Shown here: positions 12,901 to 22,898 of the stretch, one piece after another
Position numbering within the stretch: position 1 is the first letter of the stretch
Layout of the letters: each line of letters opens with the position of its first letter
Origin: Tetrapyrgos nigripes
Taxonomy: Eukaryota > Basidiomycota > Agaricomycetes > Agaricales > Campanellaceae
Direction: 5' to 3'
DNA length: 64,000 bases
Assembly (NCBI GenBank): GCA_013368315.1
Contig: JAACJM010000275.1
Location: 1 to 64,000 of the forward strand
Notes under the pieces: model-generated
The model's database searches: none
Seen by the model: only the letters and a program-made list of their open reading frames with translations
What the model was told of the DNA's origin: nothing
Program-made: the position numbers and the translations under genes

Positions 12901-13506
12901 CGGCAGGCTGTTCCAGACTGGTCAGTATGTCCTTAAATAGTTACTGTACAAATCACCTCGCCAGAGATCACCGTAGGGCATCAAACCGATGTTCCAGTTC
13001 ATTCCGACCCTGGATATGAGCTCAGATCAAAAATAAGTCACTGAAGCAATACAGAGACTTGCAGCTCAAACAGCATGGTAAATCGAGGCCTGTAGGACAT
13101 TTGGTGAGCTTGAAACTTGAAAAAGGAATTTAAGTATACAGACCTGTCTGAATAATTAGAGGATCGTTTGTCAAACAGCTCAGTCGCTGCTTTGAGAGAG
13201 TTGACAACTATGAGCGGTGTACCCAGCAAGTCCAGGTGGATAATGTCAGAGCCTGTGAGAGAGCCATTATGCATGATGGTAAACAGAAGAAAAGAAGCAA
13301 GATGGAACGTACAGACCATATTTCCTCGACATGTCCCTATACGTAACCCATTCTCTCTTCGGAGGAATATCGAAGATGTTTCCGATGATGGGGTAGCCAG
13401 GAGGGCCGGGAGGCAAGCGGCGCAGCCTGCGATATCGTGATACTCTGTTCACTATGAAGCCGAAAACAAGCAAAGCCAGGAGGTCTGCTGCATAATGCCC
13501 TATCAT
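9957..13506 (-). CDS. Cytochrome P450 monooxygenase, 12 exons, 521 aa
   Basis: A membrane-bound haem monooxygenase of the class II fungal type. Exons: 13506-13317, 13252-13144, 13089-13063, 13009-12957, 12907-12772, 12717-12453, 12380-12248, 12185-12172, 12102-11913, 11854-11773, 10381-10106, 10047-9957. They total 1,566 bases, an uninterrupted frame. Residues 1-25 form an N-terminal membrane anchor followed by LPPGPPGYPIIGN. The I-helix has AGNTILS and YSGGADSTAS (oxygen-binding GGADS/T). The K-helix ExxR is ETLR, then FNPERF and the haem motif FGFGRRLCAG. Two introns use GC-AG ends (donors GCAAG after 13,063 and 12,248) and exon 8 is only 14 bases. Intron 10 holds a 1.3-kb hAT element but its donor is intact. 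Substrate unknown; it resembles O-methylsterigmatocystin oxidoreductase-like families. Confidence 0.9.
10444..11767 (-). mobile_element. hAT element, internally deleted, in a P450 intron
   Basis: The ends are the inverted repeat TAGTGATGTGCGGGC, flanked by a perfect 8-bp target duplication CTCACCAG (10,436-10,443 and 11,768-11,775). Eight-base duplications and short inverted ends are the hAT signature. Subterminal stretches are GC-rich and full of GGGC and CCGAGCC repeats. At 1,324 bp it is far too short for a full hAT transposase, and only the C-terminal dimerisation region is left, so it should be non-autonomous. It is oriented like the host gene. Confidence 0.95.
10638..11172 (-). pseudogene. 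hAT transposase C-terminal (dimerisation) remnant
   Basis: Two exons joined by an intron of about 50 bp (donor GTAAGT near 11,025) give a continuous frame: WLQEFNDF, SLVQWWG, then YPVWASLARDYCAIMASSVS, SERTFSSAG and KRRNRL, which is the textbook hAT C-terminal dimerisation motif. An acidic tail follows. The catalytic DDE core and BED finger are missing, so this cannot be an active transposase. It might still bind or dimerise, which is not shown. Confidence 0.85.
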
Positions 13507-14290
13507 GGTGAGTAAGTAACAGCGGGGAAGGGAAGGCCCATGCAATGAAAAAAGTCGAGCCTTTTATATGCGCGCGGTTCAACAGTAATACGTATAGATA
13601 CCGAACCATCCCTCTTCCATCGTTCACGGTTCCGTTGTAACGGCCGGTCACAGGAGATGGTCTTGGGCAGACAGTGAGAAGGAGCACTGAATGAGGATTG
13701 AAGGAACATTCAAGGAACATTGAATATTTTGAGGTCATTGGACCTCAGTGAACGTCGCAGAGATTCAAAAACATCTGTCTGAGAAGTTGACGATAAGCGG
13801 AGGTAATAAAATTGGCGAACTGAGCTAGTACGTGAGGGAGACTGATAGCGATATTTTACCGTGACTTCCGGAGACTCTTTCCCGTTCTCTCTCGCAAAGC
13901 AGTCCCTATGACCGCTAAGCCTTTCAGCTATCATAACGATAAACCACATGCCCTGTTTATGCGTCATTAAATGCATGAAAGGAGCTGTCGATGTCGACGT
14001 CCTCCGGCTAGGGATAGCAAAGATGACCCATGAAATTCATTTAGAGACTACCTGTGTGCTTGAACTTTGAAGGACCACTGAGCTAAAATGAGAATCGCCT
14101 CGTCGACGTCAGTACAGTGAATGCGAAGAGAAAAAAAAAGTGGTATCACTCACCTCATCGTCGTAGGTTTGCTAGTAAAGTCTCCAACATGTCCTCGTTA
14201 TCCTTTACACTGCGTGTAGTGAAGACATCCTCACCTTCCGACAGTGTTGGATAAGAATTGGTGGAAAGGAATGAGTGCTGTTAACGGGCA
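13507..14290. other. P450 upstream region, no gene seen
   Basis: About 780 bases with no supported coding sequence. The part next to 13,506 must hold the P450 promoter. No repeats or RNA genes were recognised. Confidence 0.5.
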
Positions 14291-14299
14291 TGTGTAGAC

Positions 14300-14400
14300 T
14301 GCCAGGTTTTTATGGGATGAAGGGCGCCAATAGTAAATTAAAACCATCAACCACAATGCTATATCCAAACCATATTTTACCAACTGGCCAGTCTTCTTCG
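14300..14400 (-). repeat. Inverted fragment of the HET 5' flank
   Basis: On the minus strand this reads like the HET upstream block (about 385-480 and 5,455-5,545), including the ATTGGCGCCCTTCATCCCAT stretch. No HET coding sequence follows it. With the inverted HET 3' flank at 15,361-15,460 it suggests a third, inverted HET unit that lost its gene body. Confidence 0.75.
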
Positions 14401-14537
14401 ATAAGCTACGGATATGTGGTTGGTTGATGCCGGTAGAGTCGCTGACAGGAGCCTAGTGCGTCTGGTGTAATTTCACAGGGCTCTTGACTCTTGTTTAAAA
14501 TGGCTCGAATCCAGCTCAAGGCATCCAAGGTACCCTG

Positions 14538-14942
14538 CAAGTGCATCATCATCAGAAACGTTATAGACATTTCCAGTTTTCGCTTTCACCTACGTCTAGC
14601 CTACGCGTCTTGTCGACGAGTGTTACAGGCTACTAACGTTGGGCAAAAATTCGTTCTTCAAGGTTGGAGCCGGGATTGACGAGGAATGAGATGGAGGAGG
14701 AAGGGAGAGTTGCCGTGGAATTGTTTCGGAATTGGCCTGGAGTCAGACTGGAGTTCATTACATTTCGTTGAGGGCAAGGTGTGTACTGCGGTTCTCACTT
14801 GGATGTATTTTCTCCATCACCGCTGTCTGCAACCGCCTGGCCGCACGTCATTCCTTCAACTCTGGCCGCGTTCATTGGTATCCATAGTACTTTTCGGGGA
14901 AGTGTATGTGTCCGACTTTGCTTTTTCTTTTCGTCCTCGTTC
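14538..14942 (+). repeat. Dispersed duplicated block, copy 2
   Basis: Second copy of 1-372, with about 30 bases of extra sequence in small insertions (for example near 14,790 and 14,890). Here it runs on into the charged-tail ORF below, so this is probably the more complete locus. Confidence 0.8.
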
Positions 14943-15297
14943 GTCCAACCTGAGTAAAATCTTCCAGTTCCCTGAAGCGTTTTCCGCGTCAATAGCCAAA
15001 GTCCGAAATGCCAACCTCAACATCGTCATTGGGACGTCTCTTGCCGTGTACCATTTTGTCGGCCTAGATGGTTTTGGATCGTGTATTCCGGGGTATTTAA
15101 AGGAAGCAGGAGAAGGCGGAAAAAGAGGAGTATTGGGTGAGATTGCAGACAGCATTGGGAGGAAACATAGGAACGCTGAGGAAACTCGGCCTCAGACTCA
15201 AGACAGATACGCCGAAGACGAGAAGGACGTCAAGGATAAAAACGGACAGGATACTGAACAGAAGGAAGAGACAGACCCGCCGAAGCTGCAGACGTGA
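14686..15297 (+). CDS. Hypothetical protein, 203 aa, charged C-terminus
   Basis: An open frame of 203 codons. I do not recognise the family. Residues 110-150 are mildly hydrophobic (IVIGTSLAVYHFVG), and residues 155-203 are highly charged and repetitive in Glu, Lys and Asp. The C-terminal frame, including its stop, is conserved in the inverted fragment at 7,870-8,000, which supports real coding for that part. The N-terminal 80 residues come from the dispersed block (14,538-14,942) and may not be genuine; an intron could join a different start. Treat it as a probable gene tail with an uncertain 5' end. Confidence 0.35.
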   Translation: MRWRRKGELPWNCFGIGLESDWSSLHFVEGKVCTAVLTWMYFLHHRCLQPPGRTSFLQLWPRSLVSIVLFGEVYVSDFAFSFRPRSSNLSKIFQFPEAFSASIAKVRNANLNIVIGTSLAVYHFVGLDGFGSCIPGYLKEAGEGGKRGVLGEIADSIGRKHRNAEETRPQTQDRYAEDEKDVKDKNGQDTEQKEETDPPKLQT

Positions 15298-15360
15298 AAT
15301 CTTGTGTTTTCGTTGTATGTACTACTGATGTACTAGGAACTGTATCATTGTATAGTATGT

Positions 15361-15460
15361 ACACCTTTCTACTCTAGCTCGTCGCAGCCAACTGTCGTGG
15401 AAAACAGTATCAACTCCCTGTTTCCTTTTCTCCTGCAAGCCTAGGACGAAGGCTGATCAA
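15361..15460 (-). repeat. Inverted fragment of the HET 3' flank
   Basis: The minus strand matches the DNA just after the HET stop codons (2,605-2,710 and 7,725-7,815), including the CCACGACAGTTGG stretch. It is the right edge of the scrambled third HET-locus copy. Confidence 0.75.
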
Positions 15461-15864
15461 ATTGGATATCCCTTAGTAACAGATGATGAATCCATAAAAA
15501 TGCCCTCCTTCTCGAAAACTTGTCAAGGTCTTCCAAGACTAGCATGTCCAGGCTCGCACTTCCACTTCTAGCCATGACACTCAGCCTCGCTTTCTCTCTC
15601 GTTCTAAATTTAAGACCAATAGATGCTCTTTTGGGCTGCACAGGAGCCACGTCTATTGGTCAGTGTACCAGCTTTGACGAACAATTCCTTGAACTGACAC
15701 CAATTGGAAATTTTACAAGAATGTATCCACATCTGAGACCAATAACCGCCGTCAATTTCTTGTACTTGATCACGAGAAAGCTCTCAGTGAGCCAGTCATC
15801 TGAGAAGAATAGAGTGGCCTCTTAAAGAGTCCCAAGACTCTGAGAAAATTCGAATCAGTAAAGA

Positions 15865-16400
15865 ATGGCGCTCCCACCACCCACTAAAGACCAAGCTTAC
15901 TGCAAAGTGTCTGCATTGGAAGCAAGCGAGGTCCAACTCTCCCTCGCCATATTTCTTACAGAAGTCGACAATCCCGATCCACTCACAGGTGAAAAGGCTC
16001 TCGCTCCCTCGCTCTCCTTCCTCTTCCACCACTCCAAAAACCACAAGAAATTCATCTTCGATCTCGGTGTCCGCAAAGACTTTGAAAACTACCCTCCAGC
16101 CGTCGTCGAATGCTGGATCAAAGTCTTCTTCCCATGTCAGGTTTCCAAAGACCCTGTTGACTGCCTCACCAAAGGAGGTTATGTACCCAATGATATCGAC
16201 TATATCTGTCTATCCCATCTTCATTTTGACCACGTCGGGGATCCTTCTCTCTTCCCTAAATCCATGTTTCTCGTCGGGGCACAAGGAAAAAATCTCTCTT
16301 GACCCCGGGATATCCAGCAGATCCCAACGCTGGACTAGTGGGATGTGGGCTCCTGACGGGAGCAGGTATGAGTCCGAATTTCCGGTTGCTTGCCACCTAC
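15865..16400 (+). pseudogene. Metallo-beta-lactamase fold hydrolase, truncated
   Basis: The 145-residue frame from MALPPPTKD has the metal-binding HLHFDH motif (SHLHFDHVGDPSLFP) near residue 125, preceded by the usual FIFDLGVRKD strand, as in lactonase-like metallo-beta-lactamases of fungi. It stops at 16,300. The family's next block (LLTPGYPADPN) appears in another frame from about 16,298, so a frameshift lies in the A-run near 16,288-16,293. The second half of the fold is missing: sequence homology ends near 16,400, where the CpG-poor transposon island begins. It was probably cut off by island expansion. It cannot be active as read. Confidence 0.75.
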
Positions 16401-16765
16401 ATATACAGTTCTTCGTAATATCGTAAAATAATGATAATTATTGCTTTAACAAAAACATTAATGCTTTCTTCCAACATCCTATCCATATTTGTTCAACATA
16501 ATCGATACATCGTTAGTTATGACATCTAAAATACAAGTGACCACCCAATATTACCAATACATCATTAGTTGTGCCTAATATAGAAAATACAAGTGACCCA
16601 CCTACCACGGCATCAGTTCAAATGTATTGTCTGGTCAGTCAAGTTACCAGTCCATCGAAGTGCACCATCTTCTTCCATCCCGTCATAGTAATAGCAATCC
16701 ATAGAGTCGTCAATAACTCGACTAGTAAAATGTCCATCCCCATAATATATCATTCCAGCCAACTT

Positions 16766-18697
16766 TTACTCAATTAAGCTATCACCTACCGTGAGTTTGA
16801 GATCAATATCAATATATAGAGTGTGACTATTAAAAGTAGAACCTACATAAAAACATAAAATACTAGGTGCATACACAAAATTTGTTTTCAACAGATGATG
16901 ACCAGTGCACTCATTGGTCTCACATCTCACGTTACGTTCACGCTCACAGACATTGGACAACCAATCAACAACGGAAACATGGGCTCTACCTGCTTCCAAC
17001 ATAGAGACATCATTGGTAATAATTGGAAACTGGGATGGGTGATAATTAGTACAAGTGTATATAGTATGTATAATTTCCCTATTATGCCACAACATCTGTT
17101 TAACCAAATCACTTACACTGGTATATCGACCTAATTCAAACCGGTCTCCATCAAATGCAGCAAACTGCTCCCGTAATGCCTCCTTGACTGAATCAATAGA
17201 CATTTCACCATATTTGTATGACTCTAAATTTGCAGCAAGATTAGAAATGAAAGGGTTGCCCATTTGTCTGAACTCGTTAGACCAATGTGCAGGATTTGAT
17301 GTCCATATGCGCAGTAGAACAGTAATTACTGAGTCATAACCACAACTATTTTGATGCCAAATTGGACCTCTAATGGTATCAAAGGGGTTGGCTGCTAAAG
17401 TTGATCTAGATGTTTTTGTCTTTTGTTCTACAGAATCCTGGACTTCATCTCTTTTTCTTTTCAAGCTTGTAACAATACCAGGTGGAATGTGCAAGTCTTT
17501 TGAAAATTGGGAGGAGGATGCAGTAGACTTAGATCCTTTAGCTACAGCAAGGTTTATGTTTTGTTTGGGGTCTTTAGCCTTGTTGTTTTTTCCTTTCTTA
17601 GCTTTTTCTATTACCTTCCAATCAGCTACTTCATACTCACAGACATAAGGGTTAGACTTATCCCACTTCAATGAACAGTATAGGAAAGGTGGTTTGTATT
17701 GTATACTGACTGATTTCCTGATGGAATTAATCTGATAGGACCTGTGATCCCCAGTTACAGACTTGTGAAGCTTTCCATTAAACCTCGTTGTGATATCATC
17801 AAGAAATTCAAGCACTATATACTCCTTATGTAAAGAACGTGAGGTTATACTATTCAACCCTCCTCTCAACTTGTTAGGATCAAAACCTTGTAGAATAAGT
17901 GTGCCCCTTGCAGAGGCACTACAAGAAAGCACAGTGTATATGCCATGGAAGTCACAGCAATTGTGAATGTCTACAGGATTATATGGTCTTGTTTTGCCTT
18001 GTGACGCATAGTCAGTCATAGAAAAACAGGGTAGGACTTCCACTTGACTGCGTGATATGTAAACTTTGCTATCATCAGGTAGAGAACAATATGTAGACGT
18101 TAATGTCCTGCTAATAGATACAATATTTGAAGGTAGTCCAGGTAGTTTTACATCTGAAGGTGGATTGGTAAGTTTCACGAACAGGGTGTCCAATAATCTC
18201 TGCTTATGTGAGCCTCTGGTATAAGTCCAGCCATAAACAGTGCCCTCCTGACCATTGGTTATACAAATCTTGGTTGCAACATTTGATCTAATCATAACAG
18301 GCATGCCATAGCAAAGACTAAGTTTTGCAGGCACCATGCAGTCAGATGTACTAGGTGCTTGGGCCCACAACAGACTTTGCAAGGCATCGGTCATTTCCCA
18401 TATGTAGAGAATATTTTTTAGCCCTCGAGTTTTACCTTGATCAGTTTCATGGACTTCTTTAACAGGGAGTATAGTGTCTTCTGAATAGAAGTCAACTAGA
18501 GTCTGTCCAGTCTCAGCCACATATCAATGACATCCAAGAGCATTGATTTCATCTTTGTGATTGTTCAAAGCAGTTATTATAGGTATATGTCTAAATTCAG
18601 TATCACACACAGACTGCAGGCCACTGACTTTTGAGGTCAATCTTGAAGACAAAAATGATATGTCATCTGGCTCACAATTTTTGTACCACATATTGAT
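16766..18697 (-). pseudogene. PIF1-like helicase fragment with Cys-protease-like C-terminus
   Basis: On the minus strand, homology runs from 18,697 to the stop at 16,766. Recognisable parts: WYKNCEPDD and FRHIPIITALNNHKDEIN, the PIF1/Helitron-type helicase linker; ITNGQEGTVYGW, SMTDYASQGKTRPYNPVDI and SCSASARGTLILQGFD, the late helicase motifs. A nuclear-type basic stretch (KRKRDE) follows, then a C-terminal domain with WHQNSCGYDSVITVLL, resembling the catalytic-Cys region of Ulp/OTU-like peptidases that agaricomycete helicases of this class often carry. The ATP-binding motifs are absent, replaced at 18,698 by a repeat shared with 30,663. A TGA at 18,524-18,526 interrupts the frame where Arg CGA is expected. 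It is an inactive remnant, probably of a Helitron-like element. Confidence 0.75.
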
Positions 18698-18979
18698 GGG
18701 GCTACCTCACATTTCACTGTCCCTTTGGATCACACTAGCAGTTCTAGTCTTTATAATAGGATTCGAAAGCCTTTATAGACTATCTTTATCATTTGGTGGG
18801 TCTGCTATTATAACTCCCAACTCGTACATATCTATCATAGTACTTAGAATGAGTTGTTTCTCCATTTGTAAGCACTTAATATTATTGTACCGTTGTTTTC
18901 TTAGTCCCACTAGGTATTAACTAGCAGTTTAGGGCTCACCCTAGTCCTCTTATTCCCTTAAAAGAATGTCAAAACTGAA
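18698..18979 (+). repeat. 280-bp dispersed repeat, copy 1
   Basis: Nearly identical to 30,663-30,943. Read on the minus strand it starts TCAGTTTTGA, and a 5' TC is what a Helitron 5' end would have. In both copies the sequence on the far side reads as an F-box-like frame (YKI-VYIL). Here the inner side abuts the helicase fragment. No hairpin or CTRR 3' end was found, so the Helitron assignment is tentative. Confidence 0.7.
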
Positions 18980-19639
18980 GTATGTATACTGTGATTTTGT
19001 ACGGCGTATCAACGAGACCACTCAGGAAGAATGCCATACACTGGTAGAGGTAATCCTGAGGAAAAGGAGTTGAGGCTTCACAAAATGGCAAAGAGCCAGC
19101 AAAAGTTGATGATACAACAGGATATTGCAGACCAAGACCACCTTGAAGAGGCAAATGTTACTGTACAATCGCTTAAACAATAATTTATAACATACCCTTA
19201 AGAATAGACAACGTCAGGCCGATACAGGTAATACCCATCAAATGTATACCAGTAGTCTGTGCATGTCTTGCGATGGTGATAGCAGTAGCATTTGCACAAT
19301 GCCAGACCATGGTGTATGGATACAAGGACAACTTGTTGTCTATATGCACAGTCCAATGTAAAGGATGAGGGTTGCTGCACAGGGAGATAAAAGGAAAAGG
19401 GCAACCAAGAGAAAAATGAAAACGACAAAGGAAAAAATTACAGTGAGTGAACGGTCATTAATGCAAAGCTATAGTACTCACTGATTTGTGTTTCAGACAA
19501 CCACATTGTTGAGTCGTTGTGTGCCCCCAGCAGATGAGTTGAGAATGTGGTTCCTGATACATGCAGTAAGATGTGGTTGACAGAAAGGCTCATCAGCAAT
19601 TGATACTACTGATATAGAGGAGTGGTGCTAACCTGAGGA

Positions 19640-20170
19640 GTTACCAGAGGATCGATACACAACAAACAAGCCTAAAAGCCACGGCAACGTCAGAATATGT
19701 ACCGTACCAGAGCACACATATGAACCTGATGAAGTGTACATCATGTTGACACCTCTAGTGGCCTCCACATTCACTGAAGCAACAGAACAGTTGGGATTCG
19801 ATGTAATGGACAGGGACGCAAGTGAGGAAAAAAGGCTGAGATTGTTCATGGGTTTCCTGTTGCCAGAAGCAAAACCACCACTATAGAAAGCATTGAAACA
19901 CCCAACTGGATGGAACATATAGCATTTAGACTTATTATGATCAGAAGAAAACAATACAACTCACATGGCAGGAGCGAGCCAACTGGAACAGTTGTGTAAC
20001 CTTCTTGAGAGCAACAGAGATGAAAGTTTTCACTGGGTGAAGGTCGCAGTACACAGTCTTCGAAGTAAACAATAAACAAAAGACATACAACATAGTGATT
20101 TACACATACCAGCAGCACATACAACAGCAAATATGAGTGCAAGGACAAAGGCCAGTGGCAAACACAACAT
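19640..20170 (-). CDS. Possible small secreted protein, spliced
   Basis: From the ATG at 20,170 the minus strand reads MLCLPLAFVLALIFAVVCAA, a good signal peptide. After a short intron (donor GTATGT) follows a frame with CVLRPSPSENF, CCSQEGYTTVPVGSLLP. Further exons toward 19,640 are uncertain; one reading gives a second hydrophobic stretch and a Ser-rich region. The family is not recognised, and both exon borders and the 3' end are guesses. It lies among decayed genes and may itself be dead. Confidence 0.3.
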
Positions 20171-20225
20171 TTTTTGAGATACAAGTTGATAGGTCATAGC
20201 AAGTCGAACAGAGGCTGTGCAAAGG

Positions 20226-21215
20226 TCACATTCTACTGTACAAAGTGTTGTTGACTACAGCAAGAGTCTTTACCCAAAATTCATCATCCCACCATAGAGG
20301 TCTCCAGGTAATTATGTGGTTTGCCATTGGTTCCTTGAATCCACTAAGATCTCTGGCAAAGATTGGAACCACTCGCCAGTCCATCTCGTTGTCATACCAT
20401 CTGTCAAAGTCCACCGGGAAAAAGTCGTTGTTCCCTATATCCATGACCACAGACCTGAATGCCCTGACCACCTTGCCATCTTCAGAGGCCACACCTAATA
20501 GACTGGACTGATTGCTGAGGGTAGTGTTAGCTGTTGCCATGTGTGGATCATGCAATGCAGAACAATCATATACACATCTTCGAACTGTGAGGTTGTCAAA
20601 ACTAAAATGATGGGTAATACCACTCCATTCCTGGGCCACTTGCAAATTCTCAGAGTGGAATATAAGAGCGATGAATTGCAGATTTTTATGTTGATGAAAG
20701 CATAAATGACCCTCCAACGCTGCTACCGACATCTTGTGGTAATCTACTGTCAAGGACAGTGAATGAATGGAAGGCATAAAAGTTGATGGCACTATAGCTT
20801 TCTCTGGCCACTCTCCAGTCGTGGATGCAGTCTCCCAGTCATCAGGGCTATAGATGTCCATGAGATGGCCCTTGTAATGTCATAGAAGAGGCAGATAGTG
20901 GCCATAGAGGAGGGAGTGTATGACTCTGTCCACAGAAATGCCCATGTCCAGATAAGTAAGGGAGCCACAAATAGAGACAACGCATAACAAGGATGACGTG
21001 TCAGCAATGCAGGCATAGTCAATTCTAAGCCAGAAAACCATGTTTGACAAACAATCATCTGACGTAACAGTATGCAAAAAGGTGTCCAGGGTTTTCTGGT
21101 TCCTAATCTGTATGGAACACAGGATGTTTTGCTGGATGTATACACTGGCAAGAGGAAAAGAACAGGTGAGAGCAGCCCATAAGTCAATGCAGTTACTTAC
21201 GTACCACTGACTCAA
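20226..21215 (-). pseudogene. F-box/LRR-like protein remnant
   Basis: Two frames in the same phase are separated by a single TGA (20,880-20,882) where CGA (Arg) would keep the frame open. The product has Leu-rich strands (SIHSLSLTVDYHKM, LTVRRCVYDCSALHD) and a C-terminal block (VVMDIGNNDFFPVDFDRW) typical in style of the fast-evolving C-terminal halves of agaricomycete F-box proteins. The F-box itself is not seen upstream. F-box proteins are substrate adaptors of SCF ubiquitin ligases, but no function can be assigned here. The family call rests on general resemblance. Confidence 0.45.
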
Positions 21216-22170
21216 ACCAGCACTGACAGAATTGGCAAGTAATAGCGACTCTGTGGTACAGTCGTAGGACAGGTAACAAAGTACAAGTATAACCAGTTCA
21301 TTTGCAAACTGTAGAGTGTTTAGTAAGCGTTTAATGACTGTTAAAACAGCTGTACTTGGTTGGGGACTGCAGACACAGGAACACCTGTTTTGGCTGAATC
21401 AGCACACAGCAATGACCCATTGTAAGCCAGACTGCGTCCAAACTCAGCCTCCACCATTTCAGTCATGATCTATCCAGTATTTAGCGTGTGGAATTCCTGG
21501 TTGGAAGCACTATACATGAGAGAGACAGAGAGAGCGTTAGCACGCACATGTGCCTCAATTTAAATCATTCCACCACTTCAACTATCTCAACCATCATGCT
21601 CATCAACTACAAGTAGTCTTGGAAAGCAACATTTACATGCTGTTGTGAGTCATTCAGTCCAATGGTAGCTTATTTTTTTGTGTGGATGCTACTCCACACG
21701 AAGTTGACTGGATCAACTGAGTGATAAATATCTATGGAAAGAAGAAAGATGTTGGCATGTTGCAATGAAGTCATGATAGTGATAGAGACTGAAGGAATAT
21801 GTATTAAAAAAGGCACAGAGAGTGACCCCCCCAAAAAAAAAGAAAAGAAAAGAAAAGAAGATACAAGACAAGATACATATAAGAAGACAGCATGGGCATC
21901 CGTGAAGTAAAGTAAGTGAAGACTGATGGGGACAAAGTGATAAAATATACAAAGAGCGGAGGAAGACCTGCACATGCCAAATTATCAGATCACACCAGAT
22001 ATCCATTCTCTCATATGATGTTCTTTCTCCTTGACTACCTCCACAGACAACAAATGACCAGAAGATACACCTGCAAAACATTCCCTGATCTGTTTGGCTT
22101 CCCAACTATAGACCTCTGATATCCTGATCACCAATTCTTTCAGGTGCTCACAAACACAGCTCCTGCCATT
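21216..22170. other. Gene-poor stretch with AAAAG simple repeat
   Basis: No supported gene. It contains an A-rich (AAAAG)n run at about 21,832-21,860 and short degenerate frames on the minus strand that may be lost exons of F-box-like genes. Confidence 0.4.
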
Positions 22171-22335
22171 TCAGACAGATCCCAGACACAGACCATCAAA
22201 GACTTCAATCATATGTAGGTCAAACGGGTCGTCAATGAGATCCACTTTGCGAACCCTTATCGACAGGTCATTGGCCTCTCTGCATAATGGAAAAATGTTG
22301 TGACGACTGAACAACTGTTTAATGTAGATGCCCAG

Positions 22336-22724
22336 TGTCATGACATCTATATTTGGTACTATTTATTTCTTCTTATCTTCGTATCCTCAGATCTTTACAC
22401 CATATGACTCTTGTTCCACATGCTACGCACCGGACCTTTCATTTCTCTGATACAGCTTCTTTTACAGCTTCCTTTACAGCTTCTTTTACAGCTTCCTTTA
22501 CAGCTTCTCTACAGCTTTGATTTTACATATATAAACCCTGTCCTGACACCTGGTTCCCTATCTTGACCTCTTCGTTGTTGGGACCAGGTGTGTATCTTCC
22601 TTTTCATTACTTCTTTCACCTTTACTGATGGGCACTGTAGTTCCAGTACTTATTGCTGTCTGTTAGTCGAGTCGAGCCTGTAGCTCCTTGTTATTGCTAT
22701 CTAAGTGCTCACCTCTTTGTGACA
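22336..22724 (+). repeat. Chromovirus 5' LTR
   Basis: Starts TGTCATGACATC and ends TTTGTGACA. It is 36 bp longer than the 3' LTR because it has extra copies of an 11-12 bp TTTTACAGCTTC unit near 22,447-22,510. A TATATAAA box lies near 22,527. Differences from the 3' LTR are mainly C/T and G/A transitions. Confidence 0.93.
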
Positions 22725-22898
22725 TTAGGTCGAGATCCCTTACTGCACTGGCAGCCTCTGTATAGGTCGTCCTTGCAGGCGCTACTGTCACCACATCTGG
22801 ACAATACACTGCACCATCCTCAATCTCTGATTCATCTGTCTCTGCATCTCTCCCACTGTCTCCACCACCACTGCTCTGTGTAGATTGGCTACACAGTC

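Noticed and set aside
15520..15825. 101-codon frame with a signal-like N-terminus (SRLALPLLAMTLSLAFSLV)
   Set aside because: No recognised family, no conserved copy elsewhere, and it overlaps scrambled duplicated DNA. Not enough support for a gene.
22725..22745. Primer-binding site right after the 5' LTR
   Set aside because: The sequence TTAGGTCGAGATCCC could pair with a tRNA end, but it lacks the usual TGG start and I could not match it to a tRNA.
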